From positions 5,707 to 69,706 of the forward strand of contig JAZKDP010000021.1 in assembly GCA_040387515.1 (NCBI GenBank): a stretch of DNA of 64,000 nt, read 5' to 3'. The number at the start of each line of letters is the position of its first letter. Positions within the stretch are counted from its first letter, which is position 1. The stretch comes from Methylotenera_A sp040387515. GTDB lineage: Bacteria; Pseudomonadota; Gammaproteobacteria; Burkholderiales; Methylophilaceae. Shown here piece after piece: positions 53,633-62,780 of the stretch. A program made the position numbers and the translations under genes. Below the pieces are notes generated by a model. That model made no database searches and was not told the origin of the DNA. It saw only the letters and a program-made list of their open reading frames with translations.

Positions 53633-54905
53633 CTCTTAAACCAATCATATTTTCTTGAAGTTGCTTCGATGCAGCCTGAGCTTTCTTTTTAATACGACGA
53701 CGTGTGTACGTTGCAGCAGTTCCTGAAGTCTCTGACCAGCCCATTAAATAAGATCGAGCTTTCTTTTCTTGCTCTTCATCAACATTATTTCTATCCATTT
53801 CTTCAGAAAAGTTATCATTCCAAGTGTGACGCATTATGTGAGGAAATAATTGCTTTGAAACTTCTGGAAATTTTTTCTTTAATACATCGAATACTTTGTT
53901 TAATGAAGGAATTGATAAAGGATTACCCGTGTCTCCTGCAACAAAAAGAAAATCATGTAACCTTGCACCTCGTATCGCTGAACGATGATTCATTATGTAA
54001 GAATTAGTTTTATCTAAGAGTCCTGCTGAAAGTGGAATTTCCCTTCCTCTAGTTTTAACTTTAGGCTGGTTTGCTCGCGGGTCGTTTACATCATCAGCTC
54101 GGCGGACTACAACTACTGTTGATGCCCTAAAATTGAGGTCACTTATTCTTATATTTAAGAGCTCACCACGCCTTAAACCACAGCTCAATAACCATAAAAT
54201 TATCAACTCATTTCGATATTTTGAATGCCCATCAAACCAAGGATTCTCTTGTGATTGTGGATCTACCACTTCTAAAATCTGGTTTACCACTTCAGGTTCC
54301 AATCCTTCTCGCGGTTCGATTACGGAGTACCTATTTGATGGCAACCGAGCTTCAATAGCATTCGATGTATGCAGAATTGATGACTCTAAAGATACTCGAA
54401 GTGTCGATGTTATCTCATGTTTTGAAAAACGATCTGAACAAAGCCATTTTAAATAATCACGAATGTTTCTTAACTTAGTAGCTACTGAAATAGCGTCAAT
54501 GGTAATTTCTTCAATATTGGAAGAGGATTTTCTAAATTTTTCAAAGGAAACGACAGACGAGAGTTTATGCTTTGGTAATACTTTGGCTTCATCAACCATG
54601 CAATGTATTTTTCCAACAGGTAATCTACATATTCCAGCCAGATTTTCAACCTCACTCAAAGTAAGTAACTTACCAACCTTCAAGCGCTCTTCTAAATTGA
54701 TATTTCTTAAATCAAGAAACAATAAAAATACCATAATCGATCTCAGATAGCTGTCGATTGTGTTTGAAGCCCTATTTCTCGCGCGCACCTCAGATAATGA
54801 AAATATAGTAGGTTCAAGGATTGGCAAACCATCACGATCCAACAAAATGGGAAGACGCTCGCCTGAAGATGTAACAATAGTTTTTACCCTATATTTTTTA
54901 ATCAT
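53622..54905 (-). CDS. First tyrosine recombinase of the trio
   Basis: The 427-residue protein has a core-binding region (about 30-170) and a catalytic domain with R245 (CGLRRGELL), H356 and R359 (HIMRHTW), W390 in the second His position, and Y400 (AATYTRRR). It seems a complete, active enzyme. It is the first gene at the right edge of the island, next to ssb, and is preceded by a short inverted repeat at 54923-54938 that may be its operator. Size and order are like TnpA of Tn554 or the first enzyme of recombinase trios. Confidence 0.85.
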   Translation of the reverse strand: MIKKYRVKTIVTSSGERLPILLDRDGLPILEPTIFSLSEVRARNRASNTIDSYLRSIMVFLLFLDLRNINLEERLKVGKLLTLSEVENLAGICRLPVGKIHCMVDEAKVLPKHKLSSVVSFEKFRKSSSNIEEITIDAISVATKLRNIRDYLKWLCSDRFSKHEITSTLRVSLESSILHTSNAIEARLPSNRYSVIEPREGLEPEVVNQILEVVDPQSQENPWFDGHSKYRNELIILWLLSCGLRRGELLNIRISDLNFRASTVVVVRRADDVNDPRANQPKVKTRGREIPLSAGLLDKTNSYIMNHRSAIRGARLHDFLFVAGDTGNPLSIPSLNKVFDVLKKKFPEVSKQLFPHIMRHTWNDNFSEEMDRNNVDEEQEKKARSYLMGWSETSGTAATYTRRRIKKKAQAASKQLQENMIGLRDVK

Positions 54906-54922
54906 TGTTTACACTTCCTAAA

Positions 54923-54938
54923 GGTATACTTTAATACC
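54923..54938. promoter_or_regulatory. Inverted repeat upstream of the recombinase operon
   Basis: GGTAT (54923-54927) and ATACC (54934-54938) are perfect 5-bp arms with 6 bp between, 18 bp before the first recombinase start. They may be a promoter operator or a recombinase arm site. Low significance on its own because the arms are short. Confidence 0.35.
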
Positions 54939-54974
54939 GCATCTTAACAAGATTAAAAAATTACGTAAACAAAG

Positions 54975-55010
54975 AAAAACCCCTGTAGATTATTAGTCTA
55001 CAGGGGTTTT
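54975..55010 (-). terminator. Rho-independent terminator after ssb
   Basis: AAAACCCCTGTAGA and TCTACAGGGGTTTT form perfect 14-bp arms with a 7-base loop. It lies 27 bp past the ssb stop and ends the MFS-ssb transcript. It also marks the right edge of the housekeeping block, and so the island junction lies to its left. Confidence 0.92.
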
Positions 55011-55036
55011 ATTTACACTATTATTTCAGGTAGTCC

Positions 55037-55540
55037 CTAAAATGGAATGTCGTCCTCAAAATCATCAAAATTACCGCCACCAGTTTGCGATGCTGCAGGT
55101 TTAGCAGCAGGCTGACTTGCTGGTGCTGATTGACGTGCAGGTGCTTGATTAAACTCATCTTGCCCACCACCTTGATCTATACCGCCATCATAATTAGCGT
55201 TGCCACCGCCATCGCGGCCACCTAGCATTTGCATGCTGTCTGCAATAATTTCGGTGCTGTAACGTGTCACCCCATCTTTTTCCCATTTACGTGTTTGTAA
55301 ACGGCCTTCTACATAAACTGGGCGGCCTTTTTTAAGGTATTCGCCTGCAATTTCGGCCAACTTGCGATACATCACAATATTATGCCATTCGGTTTTTTCT
55401 TGTTTAACGCCTGATTTATCTTTCCAGTTTTCGGTTGTGGCGATACTAAAATTTGCCACCGCTTCGCCGTTCGGCATATAGCGCACTTCTGGGTCACGGC
55501 CTAAATTACCCACTAAGATCACTTTGTTGACTGATGCCAT
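55037..55540 (-). CDS. ssb: Single-stranded DNA-binding protein SSB
   Basis: SSB coats single-stranded DNA in replication and repair. The 167-residue chain has the OB fold (MASVNKVILVGNLGRDPEVRY, then WHNIVMYRKLAEIAGEYLKKG), a Gly/Gln/Ala-rich linker and the C-terminal acidic DFEDDIPF tip that binds partner proteins. It overlaps the MFS gene stop by one base, with a GGAG ribosome site in the MFS end. Confidence 0.97.
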   Translation of the reverse strand: MASVNKVILVGNLGRDPEVRYMPNGEAVANFSIATTENWKDKSGVKQEKTEWHNIVMYRKLAEIAGEYLKKGRPVYVEGRLQTRKWEKDGVTRYSTEIIADSMQMLGGRDGGGNANYDGGIDQGGGQDEFNQAPARQSAPASQPAAKPAASQTGGGNFDDFEDDIPF

Positions 55541-56934
55541 TATCTGCTCCCTATCAATTTTAAAATATTCTGCTCTATTAACGTTTGGCGCTCAACACTT
55601 TGCTGATTGTTCACTTTCACAATCAACATATTCTCTTGGGCAATTGCGACTGCTTCGTATACACCACCCATCTGCGCGACTTTGTTGGCTAAACCCAATG
55701 CTTGCGACTCATCAAATGCGTTTAAGTGATACATTTTTGTGCGCACAGCGGGTGGCGTTATCATACCAAAAGTTAACAGTAACCAAATGCCAATAAGTAT
55801 GGAACAGAAAATAAATACTGCAGAATAATCGAAGCGATGCGATAAATAACCACCCACAACAGCGCCCAAAAATACGCCAAATGACTGTGCTGTGCTGTGA
55901 ATACCCATCGCCGTGCCTTTGGAAGCGGCAGGTGCCATTTTCGAGATTAATGACGGCAATGACGCTTCTAAAATATTAAAAGCGGTAAAGTAAATCAGCA
56001 ACGAAACTACGATGCCCCAAAAATGATGAATGGCATTCGCAAACATCAATTGCGCCACTAACATTAAAGCCACTGCGCCGATAAACACCAATTTCAATTT
56101 CGCGCGTTTTTCACCAATAATAATCGCTGGCAACATCAGTACAAATGAAACCACCAATACTGGCAAATAAATTTGCCAGTGTGAATTGACACTCATGCCG
56201 CTGGTTTCAGTTAAGGCAAATGGCACTACGATAAACATCGCCATTTGCGCGGCATGTAAAGAAAAAGTACCAAAATTTAAACGCAATAATTGTTTATCTT
56301 TTAAGACTGCTTTCATTTTGCTTGGTGCCGTTTGTGCGTCTGAATGAAAGTGGCTAGCGACTGGATCAGGCACATAATACTTAACCACTAGAATAGCCAA
56401 TAAAGACAAGATTGCTGTCATCCAGAAGATACCAGATACACCGATCCATTGATTCAGCAATGGGCCAGCGACCAGTGATAATGCGAACGTGATGCCAATC
56501 GTACCGCCAATCATCGCCATGGCTTTAGTGCGATGCTCTTCACGGGTCAAATCGGCGACTAACGCTGTCACGACCGCAGAAACTGCGCCCGCGCCTTGAA
56601 TTGCGCGGCCAATAATTACCATATAAATATCAGTCGCCAATGCGGCGATCACACTACCGATAATAAATAGAATCAAACCGATATAAATTAATTTTTTACG
56701 GCCAAATTTGTCTGAAGCGATTCCAAAAGGTAGTTGCAGCAAAACTTGCGTTAAGCCATATGCGCCAAGCGCCAACCCAATCAGCGTATGATTGCTACCG
56801 CCTTTTAATGTTTCTGCGTACACTGCAAAAATGGGTAAAATTAAAAACATACCCAACATGCGCAAACCATAAATTGAGGCCAAGCTGATGGTAGAACGCA
56901 ATTCAGTTCGCGTCATTTTGTCGGAAAATTGCAT
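55540..56934 (-). CDS. MFS transporter, YajR-like
   Basis: The 464-residue protein has twelve membrane helices with the MFS motif A after helix 2 (GIASDKFGRKKLIY) and a C-terminal soluble ferredoxin-like (YAM-type) domain at about 395-464 (YEAVAIAQENMLIVKVN). The C-terminal domain is the mark of E. coli YajR relatives. Substrate unknown. It is divergent from uvrA and coupled to ssb by one-base overlap. Confidence 0.9.
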   Translation of the reverse strand: MQFSDKMTRTELRSTISLASIYGLRMLGMFLILPIFAVYAETLKGGSNHTLIGLALGAYGLTQVLLQLPFGIASDKFGRKKLIYIGLILFIIGSVIAALATDIYMVIIGRAIQGAGAVSAVVTALVADLTREEHRTKAMAMIGGTIGITFALSLVAGPLLNQWIGVSGIFWMTAILSLLAILVVKYYVPDPVASHFHSDAQTAPSKMKAVLKDKQLLRLNFGTFSLHAAQMAMFIVVPFALTETSGMSVNSHWQIYLPVLVVSFVLMLPAIIIGEKRAKLKLVFIGAVALMLVAQLMFANAIHHFWGIVVSLLIYFTAFNILEASLPSLISKMAPAASKGTAMGIHSTAQSFGVFLGAVVGGYLSHRFDYSAVFIFCSILIGIWLLLTFGMITPPAVRTKMYHLNAFDESQALGLANKVAQMGGVYEAVAIAQENMLIVKVNNQQSVERQTLIEQNILKLIGSR

Positions 56935-57022
56935 GAAACCCTATTTTTAATACAGAATAATTTAGCTGAAAACACAATAATTGCGTATATTAACAGGTTG
57001 CCTTAATTTTCGATAAAGCTAG

Positions 57023-59839
57023 ATGGAATATATCAAAATACGCGGTGCGCGCACCCACAATCTTAAAAACGTTTCGCTGGATATTCCGCGCAACAAATTG
57101 GTGGTTATTACTGGGCTTTCTGGCTCAGGTAAATCCAGTTTGGCGTTTGATACATTGTATGCAGAAGGTCAGCGACGCTATGTAGAATCGTTATCTGCAT
57201 ATGCCCGCCAGTTTTTGGCGCGTATGGATAAACCCGATGTCGATCTGATTGAAGGCTTATCGCCTGCGATTTCAATTGAGCAAAAATCTACTTCGCATAA
57301 TCCGCGTTCAACGGTCGGCACCGTGACTGAGATTCACGATTATCTGCGTCTTTTATACGCACGCGCTGGCGACCCTGAATGTCCTGATCATCACATCAAA
57401 TTAGAAGCACAAACGGTTTCACAAATGGTCGATAGCGTTTTGCAACTTCCAGAAGAAACCAAGTTGATGATACTGGCGCCTGTGGTTGCGAATCGCAAAG
57501 GCGAGCAAGTCGATTTATTCGAGCAATTGAAAGCGCAGGGATTTGTGCGTGTGCGCGTAGATGGCAAGATTTATGAAATGGATGATTTGCCGAAGTTAAC
57601 TAAAACGGTTAAACATTCGGTAGATGTGGTAATTGACCGCATTAAAGTTAAGGCCGATTTAAAACAACGTATCGCTGAATCATTCGAAACCGCTTTGCGC
57701 TTAGCTGAAGGCAAAGCGATTGCGGTTGAAATGGATACTGATAAAGAACATCTATTTTCAGCTAAGTTTTCATGTCCTGTGTGTGATTACTCACTAGCTG
57801 AATTAGAGCCGCGCTTATTCTCATTTAACAATCCAATGGGCGCGTGCCCCAAGTGTGATGGTTTAGGCAATATCAGCTTTTTTGATCCTAAACGTGTGGT
57901 GGCATTTCCTACGCTTTCACTCGCAAGTGGCGCAATTAAAGGCTGGGATAAACGCAATCAATTTTACTTTCAAATGTTGCAAAGTTTGGCTGCGCACTAT
58001 AACTTCGATTTAGAAACGGCGTTTGAGGAACTGTCTGAAACGATTCAAGATGTATTGTTAAATGGTTCTGGCCGCGAAGTAATCGCGTTCAAATATTTAA
58101 ATGAGCGTGGCACTTTTTTTGGCAAAACCCATACTTTTGAAGGCATTCTAAACAACCTGCAACGCCGCTATCGTGAAAGCGACTCTACGGCGGTACGTGA
58201 AGAGCTATCTAAATATTTAAACAATCAAGCTTGCCCTGAATGTAGCGGCACACGCTTACGTCGTGAAGCACGGCATGTCAAAGTAGGTGGGCAAAACATT
58301 CATCAAGTCTGTGAAGTGCCACTAAAGGTAGCGCTTAAGTTTTTTGAATCCTTACAATTAGAAGGCGCAAAATTGGCAATTGCCGATAAAATCGTCAAAG
58401 AAATTGAAAATCGCCTTAAATTTTTAACCAATGTTGGTTTGGAATATTTGTCGCTTTCACGCTCTGCTGAAACGCTCTCTGGCGGCGAAGCACAGCGCAT
58501 TCGTTTAGCTAGCCAAATTGGTAGCGGCTTGACTGGTGTGATGTATGTATTAGATGAGCCGAGTATCGGTTTGCATCAACGTGATAACGATAGATTACTG
58601 GAAACCCTAAAACGCCTGCGTGATATTGGTAACAGTGTGATTGTGGTTGAGCATGACCATGATGCGATTTTAGCAGCCGATTATGTCGTAGATATTGGCC
58701 CAGGCGCAGGCGAGCATGGCGGCCAGATTGTCGCGGAAGGAACGCCAGCCGAAATTTTAGCCAACCCAAAATCGTTAACTGGTCAGTATTTAAGCGGCAA
58801 AAAACAAATTGAATATAAAAGAGCCCGTACAAAACCAGACCCTGCACGCTGGTTAAAACTTTCAAACGCCACAGGCAATAATTTACGTGATGTATCGGTA
58901 GAGATACCTGTTGGCTTGCTCACTTGCGTAACAGGCGTATCAGGTTCTGGCAAATCTACACTTATTAATGACACCTTATATCGTGTGGTTGCGCAGCATT
59001 TATACGGCAGCAATGCAGAACCCGCGGCATTTGGTGAAATAGACGGCTTAGCTTTTTTTGATAAAGTGGTCGATGTAGACCAAAGCCCGATTGGCCGCAC
59101 GCCGCGTTCAAACCCTGCCACTTACACAGGTTTATTTACGCCTATTCGCGATTTATTTGCAGGCGTGCCAGAAAGTCGCGCACGTGGCTACGGGCCAGGC
59201 AGGTATTCATTTAACGTTAAAGGTGGCCGCTGCGAAGCTTGCCAAGGTGATGGTGTAATTCGCGTCGAAATGCACTTTTTACCTGATGTTTATGTGCCAT
59301 GCGATGTGTGTAAAGGCCAGCGCTATAACCGCGAAACACTAGAGATTAACTTTAAAGGCAAAAACATCCGTGAAGTGCTAGAAATGACAGTGGAACAAGC
59401 GCACGATTTTTTCCAGGCGCAACCGGTTATTTCGCGCAAGCTCAAAACCTTGCTAGATGTGGGTTTGGGCTACATTACACTCGGCCAATCTGCAACTACG
59501 TTAAGCGGTGGTGAAGCGCAACGCGTCAAACTCTCACTTGAGTTGAGCAAACGCGACACAGGCCGCACTTTGTATATTTTAGACGAACCTACCACTGGCC
59601 TGCATTTCGCGGATATTCAATTGCTGTTAGATGTGATTCACCGCCTACGCGATGCTGGCAACACAATTGTGATTATTGAGCATAACTTAGATGTAATTAA
59701 AACTGCCGACTGGCTAATAGACATGGGGCCTGAAGGCGGCGATGGCGGCGGCGTAGTTGTAGGAGTGGGCACACCGGAAGCTTTAGCTGACAATAGACAA
59801 AGCTACACCGGAAAATATTTAAAAACGATGCTTGAGTAA
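57023..59839 (+). CDS. uvrA: Excinuclease ABC subunit UvrA
   Basis: UvrA recognises bulky DNA lesions. The 938-residue chain has two ABC ATPase modules: Walker A GLSGSGKSSL near residue 32 and GVSGSGKSTL near 638; signatures LSGGEAQRIRLASQ and LSGGEAQRVKLSLEL. Zinc sites lie in CPVCDYSLAELEPRLF...CPKCDG and CEACQGDGVI...CDVCKGQRY. Length and order are normal. No convincing LexA box was seen in the 88 bp upstream. Confidence 0.98.
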   Translation: MEYIKIRGARTHNLKNVSLDIPRNKLVVITGLSGSGKSSLAFDTLYAEGQRRYVESLSAYARQFLARMDKPDVDLIEGLSPAISIEQKSTSHNPRSTVGTVTEIHDYLRLLYARAGDPECPDHHIKLEAQTVSQMVDSVLQLPEETKLMILAPVVANRKGEQVDLFEQLKAQGFVRVRVDGKIYEMDDLPKLTKTVKHSVDVVIDRIKVKADLKQRIAESFETALRLAEGKAIAVEMDTDKEHLFSAKFSCPVCDYSLAELEPRLFSFNNPMGACPKCDGLGNISFFDPKRVVAFPTLSLASGAIKGWDKRNQFYFQMLQSLAAHYNFDLETAFEELSETIQDVLLNGSGREVIAFKYLNERGTFFGKTHTFEGILNNLQRRYRESDSTAVREELSKYLNNQACPECSGTRLRREARHVKVGGQNIHQVCEVPLKVALKFFESLQLEGAKLAIADKIVKEIENRLKFLTNVGLEYLSLSRSAETLSGGEAQRIRLASQIGSGLTGVMYVLDEPSIGLHQRDNDRLLETLKRLRDIGNSVIVVEHDHDAILAADYVVDIGPGAGEHGGQIVAEGTPAEILANPKSLTGQYLSGKKQIEYKRARTKPDPARWLKLSNATGNNLRDVSVEIPVGLLTCVTGVSGSGKSTLINDTLYRVVAQHLYGSNAEPAAFGEIDGLAFFDKVVDVDQSPIGRTPRSNPATYTGLFTPIRDLFAGVPESRARGYGPGRYSFNVKGGRCEACQGDGVIRVEMHFLPDVYVPCDVCKGQRYNRETLEINFKGKNIREVLEMTVEQAHDFFQAQPVISRKLKTLLDVGLGYITLGQSATTLSGGEAQRVKLSLELSKRDTGRTLYILDEPTTGLHFADIQLLLDVIHRLRDAGNTIVIIEHNLDVIKTADWLIDMGPEGGDGGGVVVGVGTPEALADNRQSYTGKYLKTMLE

Positions 59840-59877
59840 AGTATGGATACCAGACTGCTTAATTAATTGAAAAACAA

Positions 59878-60354
59878 TTATTTATAGTAAGCGTAAGCAA
59901 ACACAGCGAGCATTGTTAACACTAGCACAATTTTTATTGCCAGTGCCAACACAAAGCCCAATCCAGCGGCAATGCCAACAGTTGTGGCTTTGGTTGCATC
60001 TTTATGTGTAATCAGTTCGCCAATAATTGCGCCTATGGCAGGGCCAATAATGAGTCCCGCAATACCACCCACTATGCCCACCAAGGCACCTATGGCGGCA
60101 CCCCACAACGCATACTTACTAGCACCAGCTTTTTTGGCAGTTAGGATTGAGGCAAAAAAATCTACCGCCCAAGCCATGATAGCGATAGCGCCTATCATTA
60201 CCATCGTAAAAATACCCACTTGGTCGAATCCGCCATGCCAAGCGACCAGCAACAAGCCCGCAAAAACCAACGGTATGCCAGGTAGCATGGGCAACACCGT
60301 GCCAGCAATACCGACGGTAATCAATAATATCGCTACAATGATTTGCCAATCCAT
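59878..60354 (-). CDS. DUF456 membrane protein
   Basis: The 158-residue protein has about four membrane helices, three Gly-rich, matching DUF456: VGIAGTVLPMLPGIPLVFAGLLL, FFASILTAKKAGASKYALWGAAIGALVG and GPAIGAIIGELI. No function is known for the family. It is convergent with uvrA, 39 bp away. Confidence 0.88.
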   Translation of the reverse strand: MDWQIIVAILLITVGIAGTVLPMLPGIPLVFAGLLLVAWHGGFDQVGIFTMVMIGAIAIMAWAVDFFASILTAKKAGASKYALWGAAIGALVGIVGGIAGLIIGPAIGAIIGELITHKDATKATTVGIAAGLGFVLALAIKIVLVLTMLAVFAYAYYK

Positions 60355-60417
60355 GCCTGTTCTCTCTATTGATAAAATTAAGGTACTGCTTTAAGACACT
60401 TTTTCTTAAGGTACTTT

Positions 60418-61152
60418 TTAAGGCACTTCGGCAAAACGCATTCTTGCCTGTATGGTGGCGGTGCGTCGATTTAAATAGCGTGTGTTACGGTGATTATCGT
60501 AGAAACGTGGATTAGGTATCATCGCGGCTAATTTGGCAGATTGGGTTTTACCCAAACCACCTGCGCTGGTTTTAAAATAGTGTTTTGCGGCTGCCTCTGC
60601 GCCGAAAACACCATTACCCCATTCAATCACGTTTAAATAGATTTCTAGAATTCGGCGTTTAGTGAGTATTTTTTCTAGCATTAGGGTGATGACAGCCTCT
60701 TCCGCTTTGCGCCATGGCGTGCGGCCACTGGATAAAAATAAGTTCTTAGCAAGCTGCTGGCTAATAGTAGAGCCGCCGCCGACAATTTTGCCTTTTTTCA
60801 AGTTCTTTTCGTAGGCTTTTTCGATACCTTCCCAATCAAACCCTTCGTGGTTGTTAAATTTAGCATCTTCACTTGCGATCACAGCGCGCTTAAGATGATT
60901 GGAGATTTTGGTGTAATCCACCCATTTATATTTAAGCTCGGCATCTGGTTTAGTTTCTTGAATAATCTCCAGCCTGTCTTGCATAAATGCGGTTGAGCTT
61001 GGATTAAACTTAATCCACCAGCAAATATGTAAAAAAATCCATAACTGGTATAAGACCAGCCACGCAAAAAATAAAAATAATATCCGTTTAAAATAGCCGC
61101 CAAAACCCAATGGACTGGCATTTTTTTTATTATTAAATAGCCATCTTAGCAA
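60418..61152 (-). CDS. mtgA: Monofunctional peptidoglycan transglycosylase MtgA
   Basis: MtgA polymerises lipid II into glycan strands. The 244-residue protein has one N-terminal membrane helix (about 24-46) and a GT51 domain with the catalytic Glu in AVIASEDAKFNNHEGF, then GGGSTISQQLAKNLFLSSGRT and RILEIYLNVIEWGNGVFG. The length is normal. It directly follows aroE with no gap. Confidence 0.95.
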   Translation of the reverse strand: MLRWLFNNKKNASPLGFGGYFKRILFLFFAWLVLYQLWIFLHICWWIKFNPSSTAFMQDRLEIIQETKPDAELKYKWVDYTKISNHLKRAVIASEDAKFNNHEGFDWEGIEKAYEKNLKKGKIVGGGSTISQQLAKNLFLSSGRTPWRKAEEAVITLMLEKILTKRRILEIYLNVIEWGNGVFGAEAAAKHYFKTSAGGLGKTQSAKLAAMIPNPRFYDNHRNTRYLNRRTATIQARMRFAEVP

Positions 61153-61992
61153 TTAAAGTGCTCTCATCATCTCAATAACGGGCTTAGTATCAGGCCTGAC
61201 CCCACGCCAAATGTAAAATGCTTCAGCGGCTTGTTCGACCAACATGCCCAAACCATCTGCAACTTGCGCGCCATTCGTGCGCGCTTGTGTCATGAATGGT
61301 GTTTCTCGACCATACATCATGTCGTAAGCCAAACAATTTTTAGCAAAAATAATATTGGAGATGGGCAATGCTGTATCGGTTAATCCTGCAGATGTAGCAT
61401 TGATAATAATATCGAATGGATTGTTTAAGCCTGCGTATGTGCTTGCACTTATTTGATTCAGCGCTCCAGCCTGCCTGCTAATCATACGCTCCGCTTTCTC
61501 AATGGTACGATTCGCAATCACTAAGCCGTCTAGCTCGCAAGCCAATAAAGGCTGTAATACCCCCTGTGCGCCGCCGCCGGCTCCCAATAGCAGTGTGTGC
61601 TTGTTATGCAGAATATGTTTTAAGTTATGAGTGATATCACGGACCAAACCTGCACCGTCTGTATTATCGCCACTAATTTGGTCATCTTTAAACGTTAAGG
61701 TATTCACTGCACCAGCGGCTTGAGCACGATCAGTGAGCATGTCGCAAAGATTAAATGCCTCAAACTTAAATGGCACTGTCACATTCGCGCCTTTATATCC
61801 TTGCGCAATCAACTTTTTAATTGTTGTTGCAAAATCGTCCAAAGGCGCAAGAATACGTTCATAGCTCATCTCTTGGTTGGTTTGTTTTGCAAATGCAGCA
61901 TGAATCAGCGGTGATTTGCTGTGTGTAATTGGGTTGCCCACGACCGCATAGCGGTCAATATTTAGTTCAGGCTGGGCATATTTATCGGTCAT
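61153..61992 (-). CDS. aroE: Shikimate dehydrogenase AroE
   Basis: AroE reduces 3-dehydroshikimate to shikimate with NADPH. The 279-residue chain has the shikimate-binding NPITHSKSPLIHAAF near residue 16, the catalytic region GANVTVPFKFEA (Lys), DNTDGAG (Asp) and the NADPH loop LLGAGGGAQGVLQPL. The order aroE-mtgA is common in betaproteobacteria. Confidence 0.97.
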   Translation of the reverse strand: MTDKYAQPELNIDRYAVVGNPITHSKSPLIHAAFAKQTNQEMSYERILAPLDDFATTIKKLIAQGYKGANVTVPFKFEAFNLCDMLTDRAQAAGAVNTLTFKDDQISGDNTDGAGLVRDITHNLKHILHNKHTLLLGAGGGAQGVLQPLLACELDGLVIANRTIEKAERMISRQAGALNQISASTYAGLNNPFDIIINATSAGLTDTALPISNIIFAKNCLAYDMMYGRETPFMTQARTNGAQVADGLGMLVEQAAEAFYIWRGVRPDTKPVIEMMRAL

Positions 61993-62027
61993 ACTTTAAT
62001 TAATCTTTTGTATTTATTAAAAATCGC

Positions 62028-62489
62028 CTAGTTATTCCAAGGCAAACCAGCTTGCTTCCAGCCATTAATCAATGTGCGTTGTTTTTGTGTGTTAGCCTCG
62101 CCTTCAAAGCCTTCCGCCATATTGAACACGTGACTATATCCCAATTGCTGTGCCAACACGGCTGCATTGTGGCTACGGCCACCTGTACGGCACATAAATA
62201 TAATGCTTTGATCAGTCTTAACTTGCGTTTGTAATTGCTGGCCAAACTCTGTATTTGCAATCATGCCGGGATAAAAAGCCCATTCAATATGTGTCGCTTC
62301 AGGCACGCGGCCGACCAAATCAAGCTCTGCTTGACTGCGCACATCCACCAATAAGGCAGACCCTTGTTGCAGTAGCACAAAAGCTTCTTTTGGGGTTAAC
62401 TCGCCTAAGTATGGCAATTTTTTTTCTGCTGCACGATTTTTGGCTACCCTTAAAACATCGTCAATATTTTGCATAGCTTGCTCCAGCAT
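62028..62489 (-). CDS. Rhodanese-like sulfurtransferase
   Basis: The 153-residue protein has a rhodanese domain with ALLVDVRSQAELDLVGRVPEATHIEW and the active-site loop FMCRTGGRSHNAA, whose Cys is the persulfide carrier. A short N-terminal helix precedes it. Length of a single-domain enzyme. Precise physiological acceptor unknown. It is co-directional with aroE (36 bp gap). Confidence 0.9.
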   Translation of the reverse strand: MLEQAMQNIDDVLRVAKNRAAEKKLPYLGELTPKEAFVLLQQGSALLVDVRSQAELDLVGRVPEATHIEWAFYPGMIANTEFGQQLQTQVKTDQSIIFMCRTGGRSHNAAVLAQQLGYSHVFNMAEGFEGEANTQKQRTLINGWKQAGLPWNN

Positions 62490-62549
62490 CCGTTAATTTA
62501 AAATAAATTATAACGCGAAAAACTGACTACCTAGGCGCCAAACTCTTTC

Positions 62550-62564
62550 GCACCAAAACAGTGC
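62550..62564. promoter_or_regulatory. NtrC-type enhancer site 1 of glnA
   Basis: GCACCAAAACAGTGC fits the NtrC consensus GCAC-N7-GTGC exactly. It lies about 115 bp before the expected glnA transcription start, in the usual enhancer range. Confidence 0.7.
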
Positions 62565-62579
62565 AATTTTAGTTTAAAT

Positions 62580-62594
62580 GCGCCTTTTTTGTGC
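62580..62594. promoter_or_regulatory. NtrC-type enhancer site 2 of glnA
   Basis: GCGCCTTTTTTGTGC matches GCAC-N7-GTGC with one change. It starts exactly 30 bp after site 1 (about three helical turns), which places both on one face of DNA, as in enterobacterial glnA. Confidence 0.6.
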
Positions 62595-62645
62595 GTGCTA
62601 TTTTAACAATATTTGCTAAGTGAATGATACAAAGCTATTTTTTGC

Positions 62646-62661
62646 TGGCACAGTTCCTGCT
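62646..62661 (+). promoter_or_regulatory. Sigma54 promoter of glnA
   Basis: TGGCACAGTTCCTGCT matches the consensus TGGCAC-N5-TTGCW, with GG and GC spaced by ten bases as required. The expected start is near 62672. A sigma70 promoter was not resolved. With the upstream sites it predicts nitrogen control by NtrC. Confidence 0.82.
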
Positions 62662-62780
62662 AGAATACCTCGTTTAAAGTTATGCAAAATATTGACGTAT
62701 TTTGCATCATACAATTTGTGCAATTAATCGCCACGCGTTACGCATTATTTAAATCTGTTATTTCAATTTAGGAGAGAGCA

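Larger units (their letters stand above)
35190..54980. mobile_element. Defence-bearing genomic island (approximate limits)
   Basis: The block between the FmdB-type gene and ssb holds only accessory genes: CBASS, type I restriction, small regulators and a four-gene recombinase operon. Both flanks are conserved housekeeping genes on the minus strand. Apparently intact tyrosine recombinases lie at the right edge. Exact ends are not fixed: no long direct repeat was found, and the limits given are the non-coding stretches at each side. The element may be one island or a layered hot spot. Confidence 0.75.

Noticed and set aside
56935..57022. LexA (SOS) box upstream of uvrA
   Set aside because: A half-match around TTGC-N8-ACAG exists, but the left half does not fit CTGT; not enough to call.
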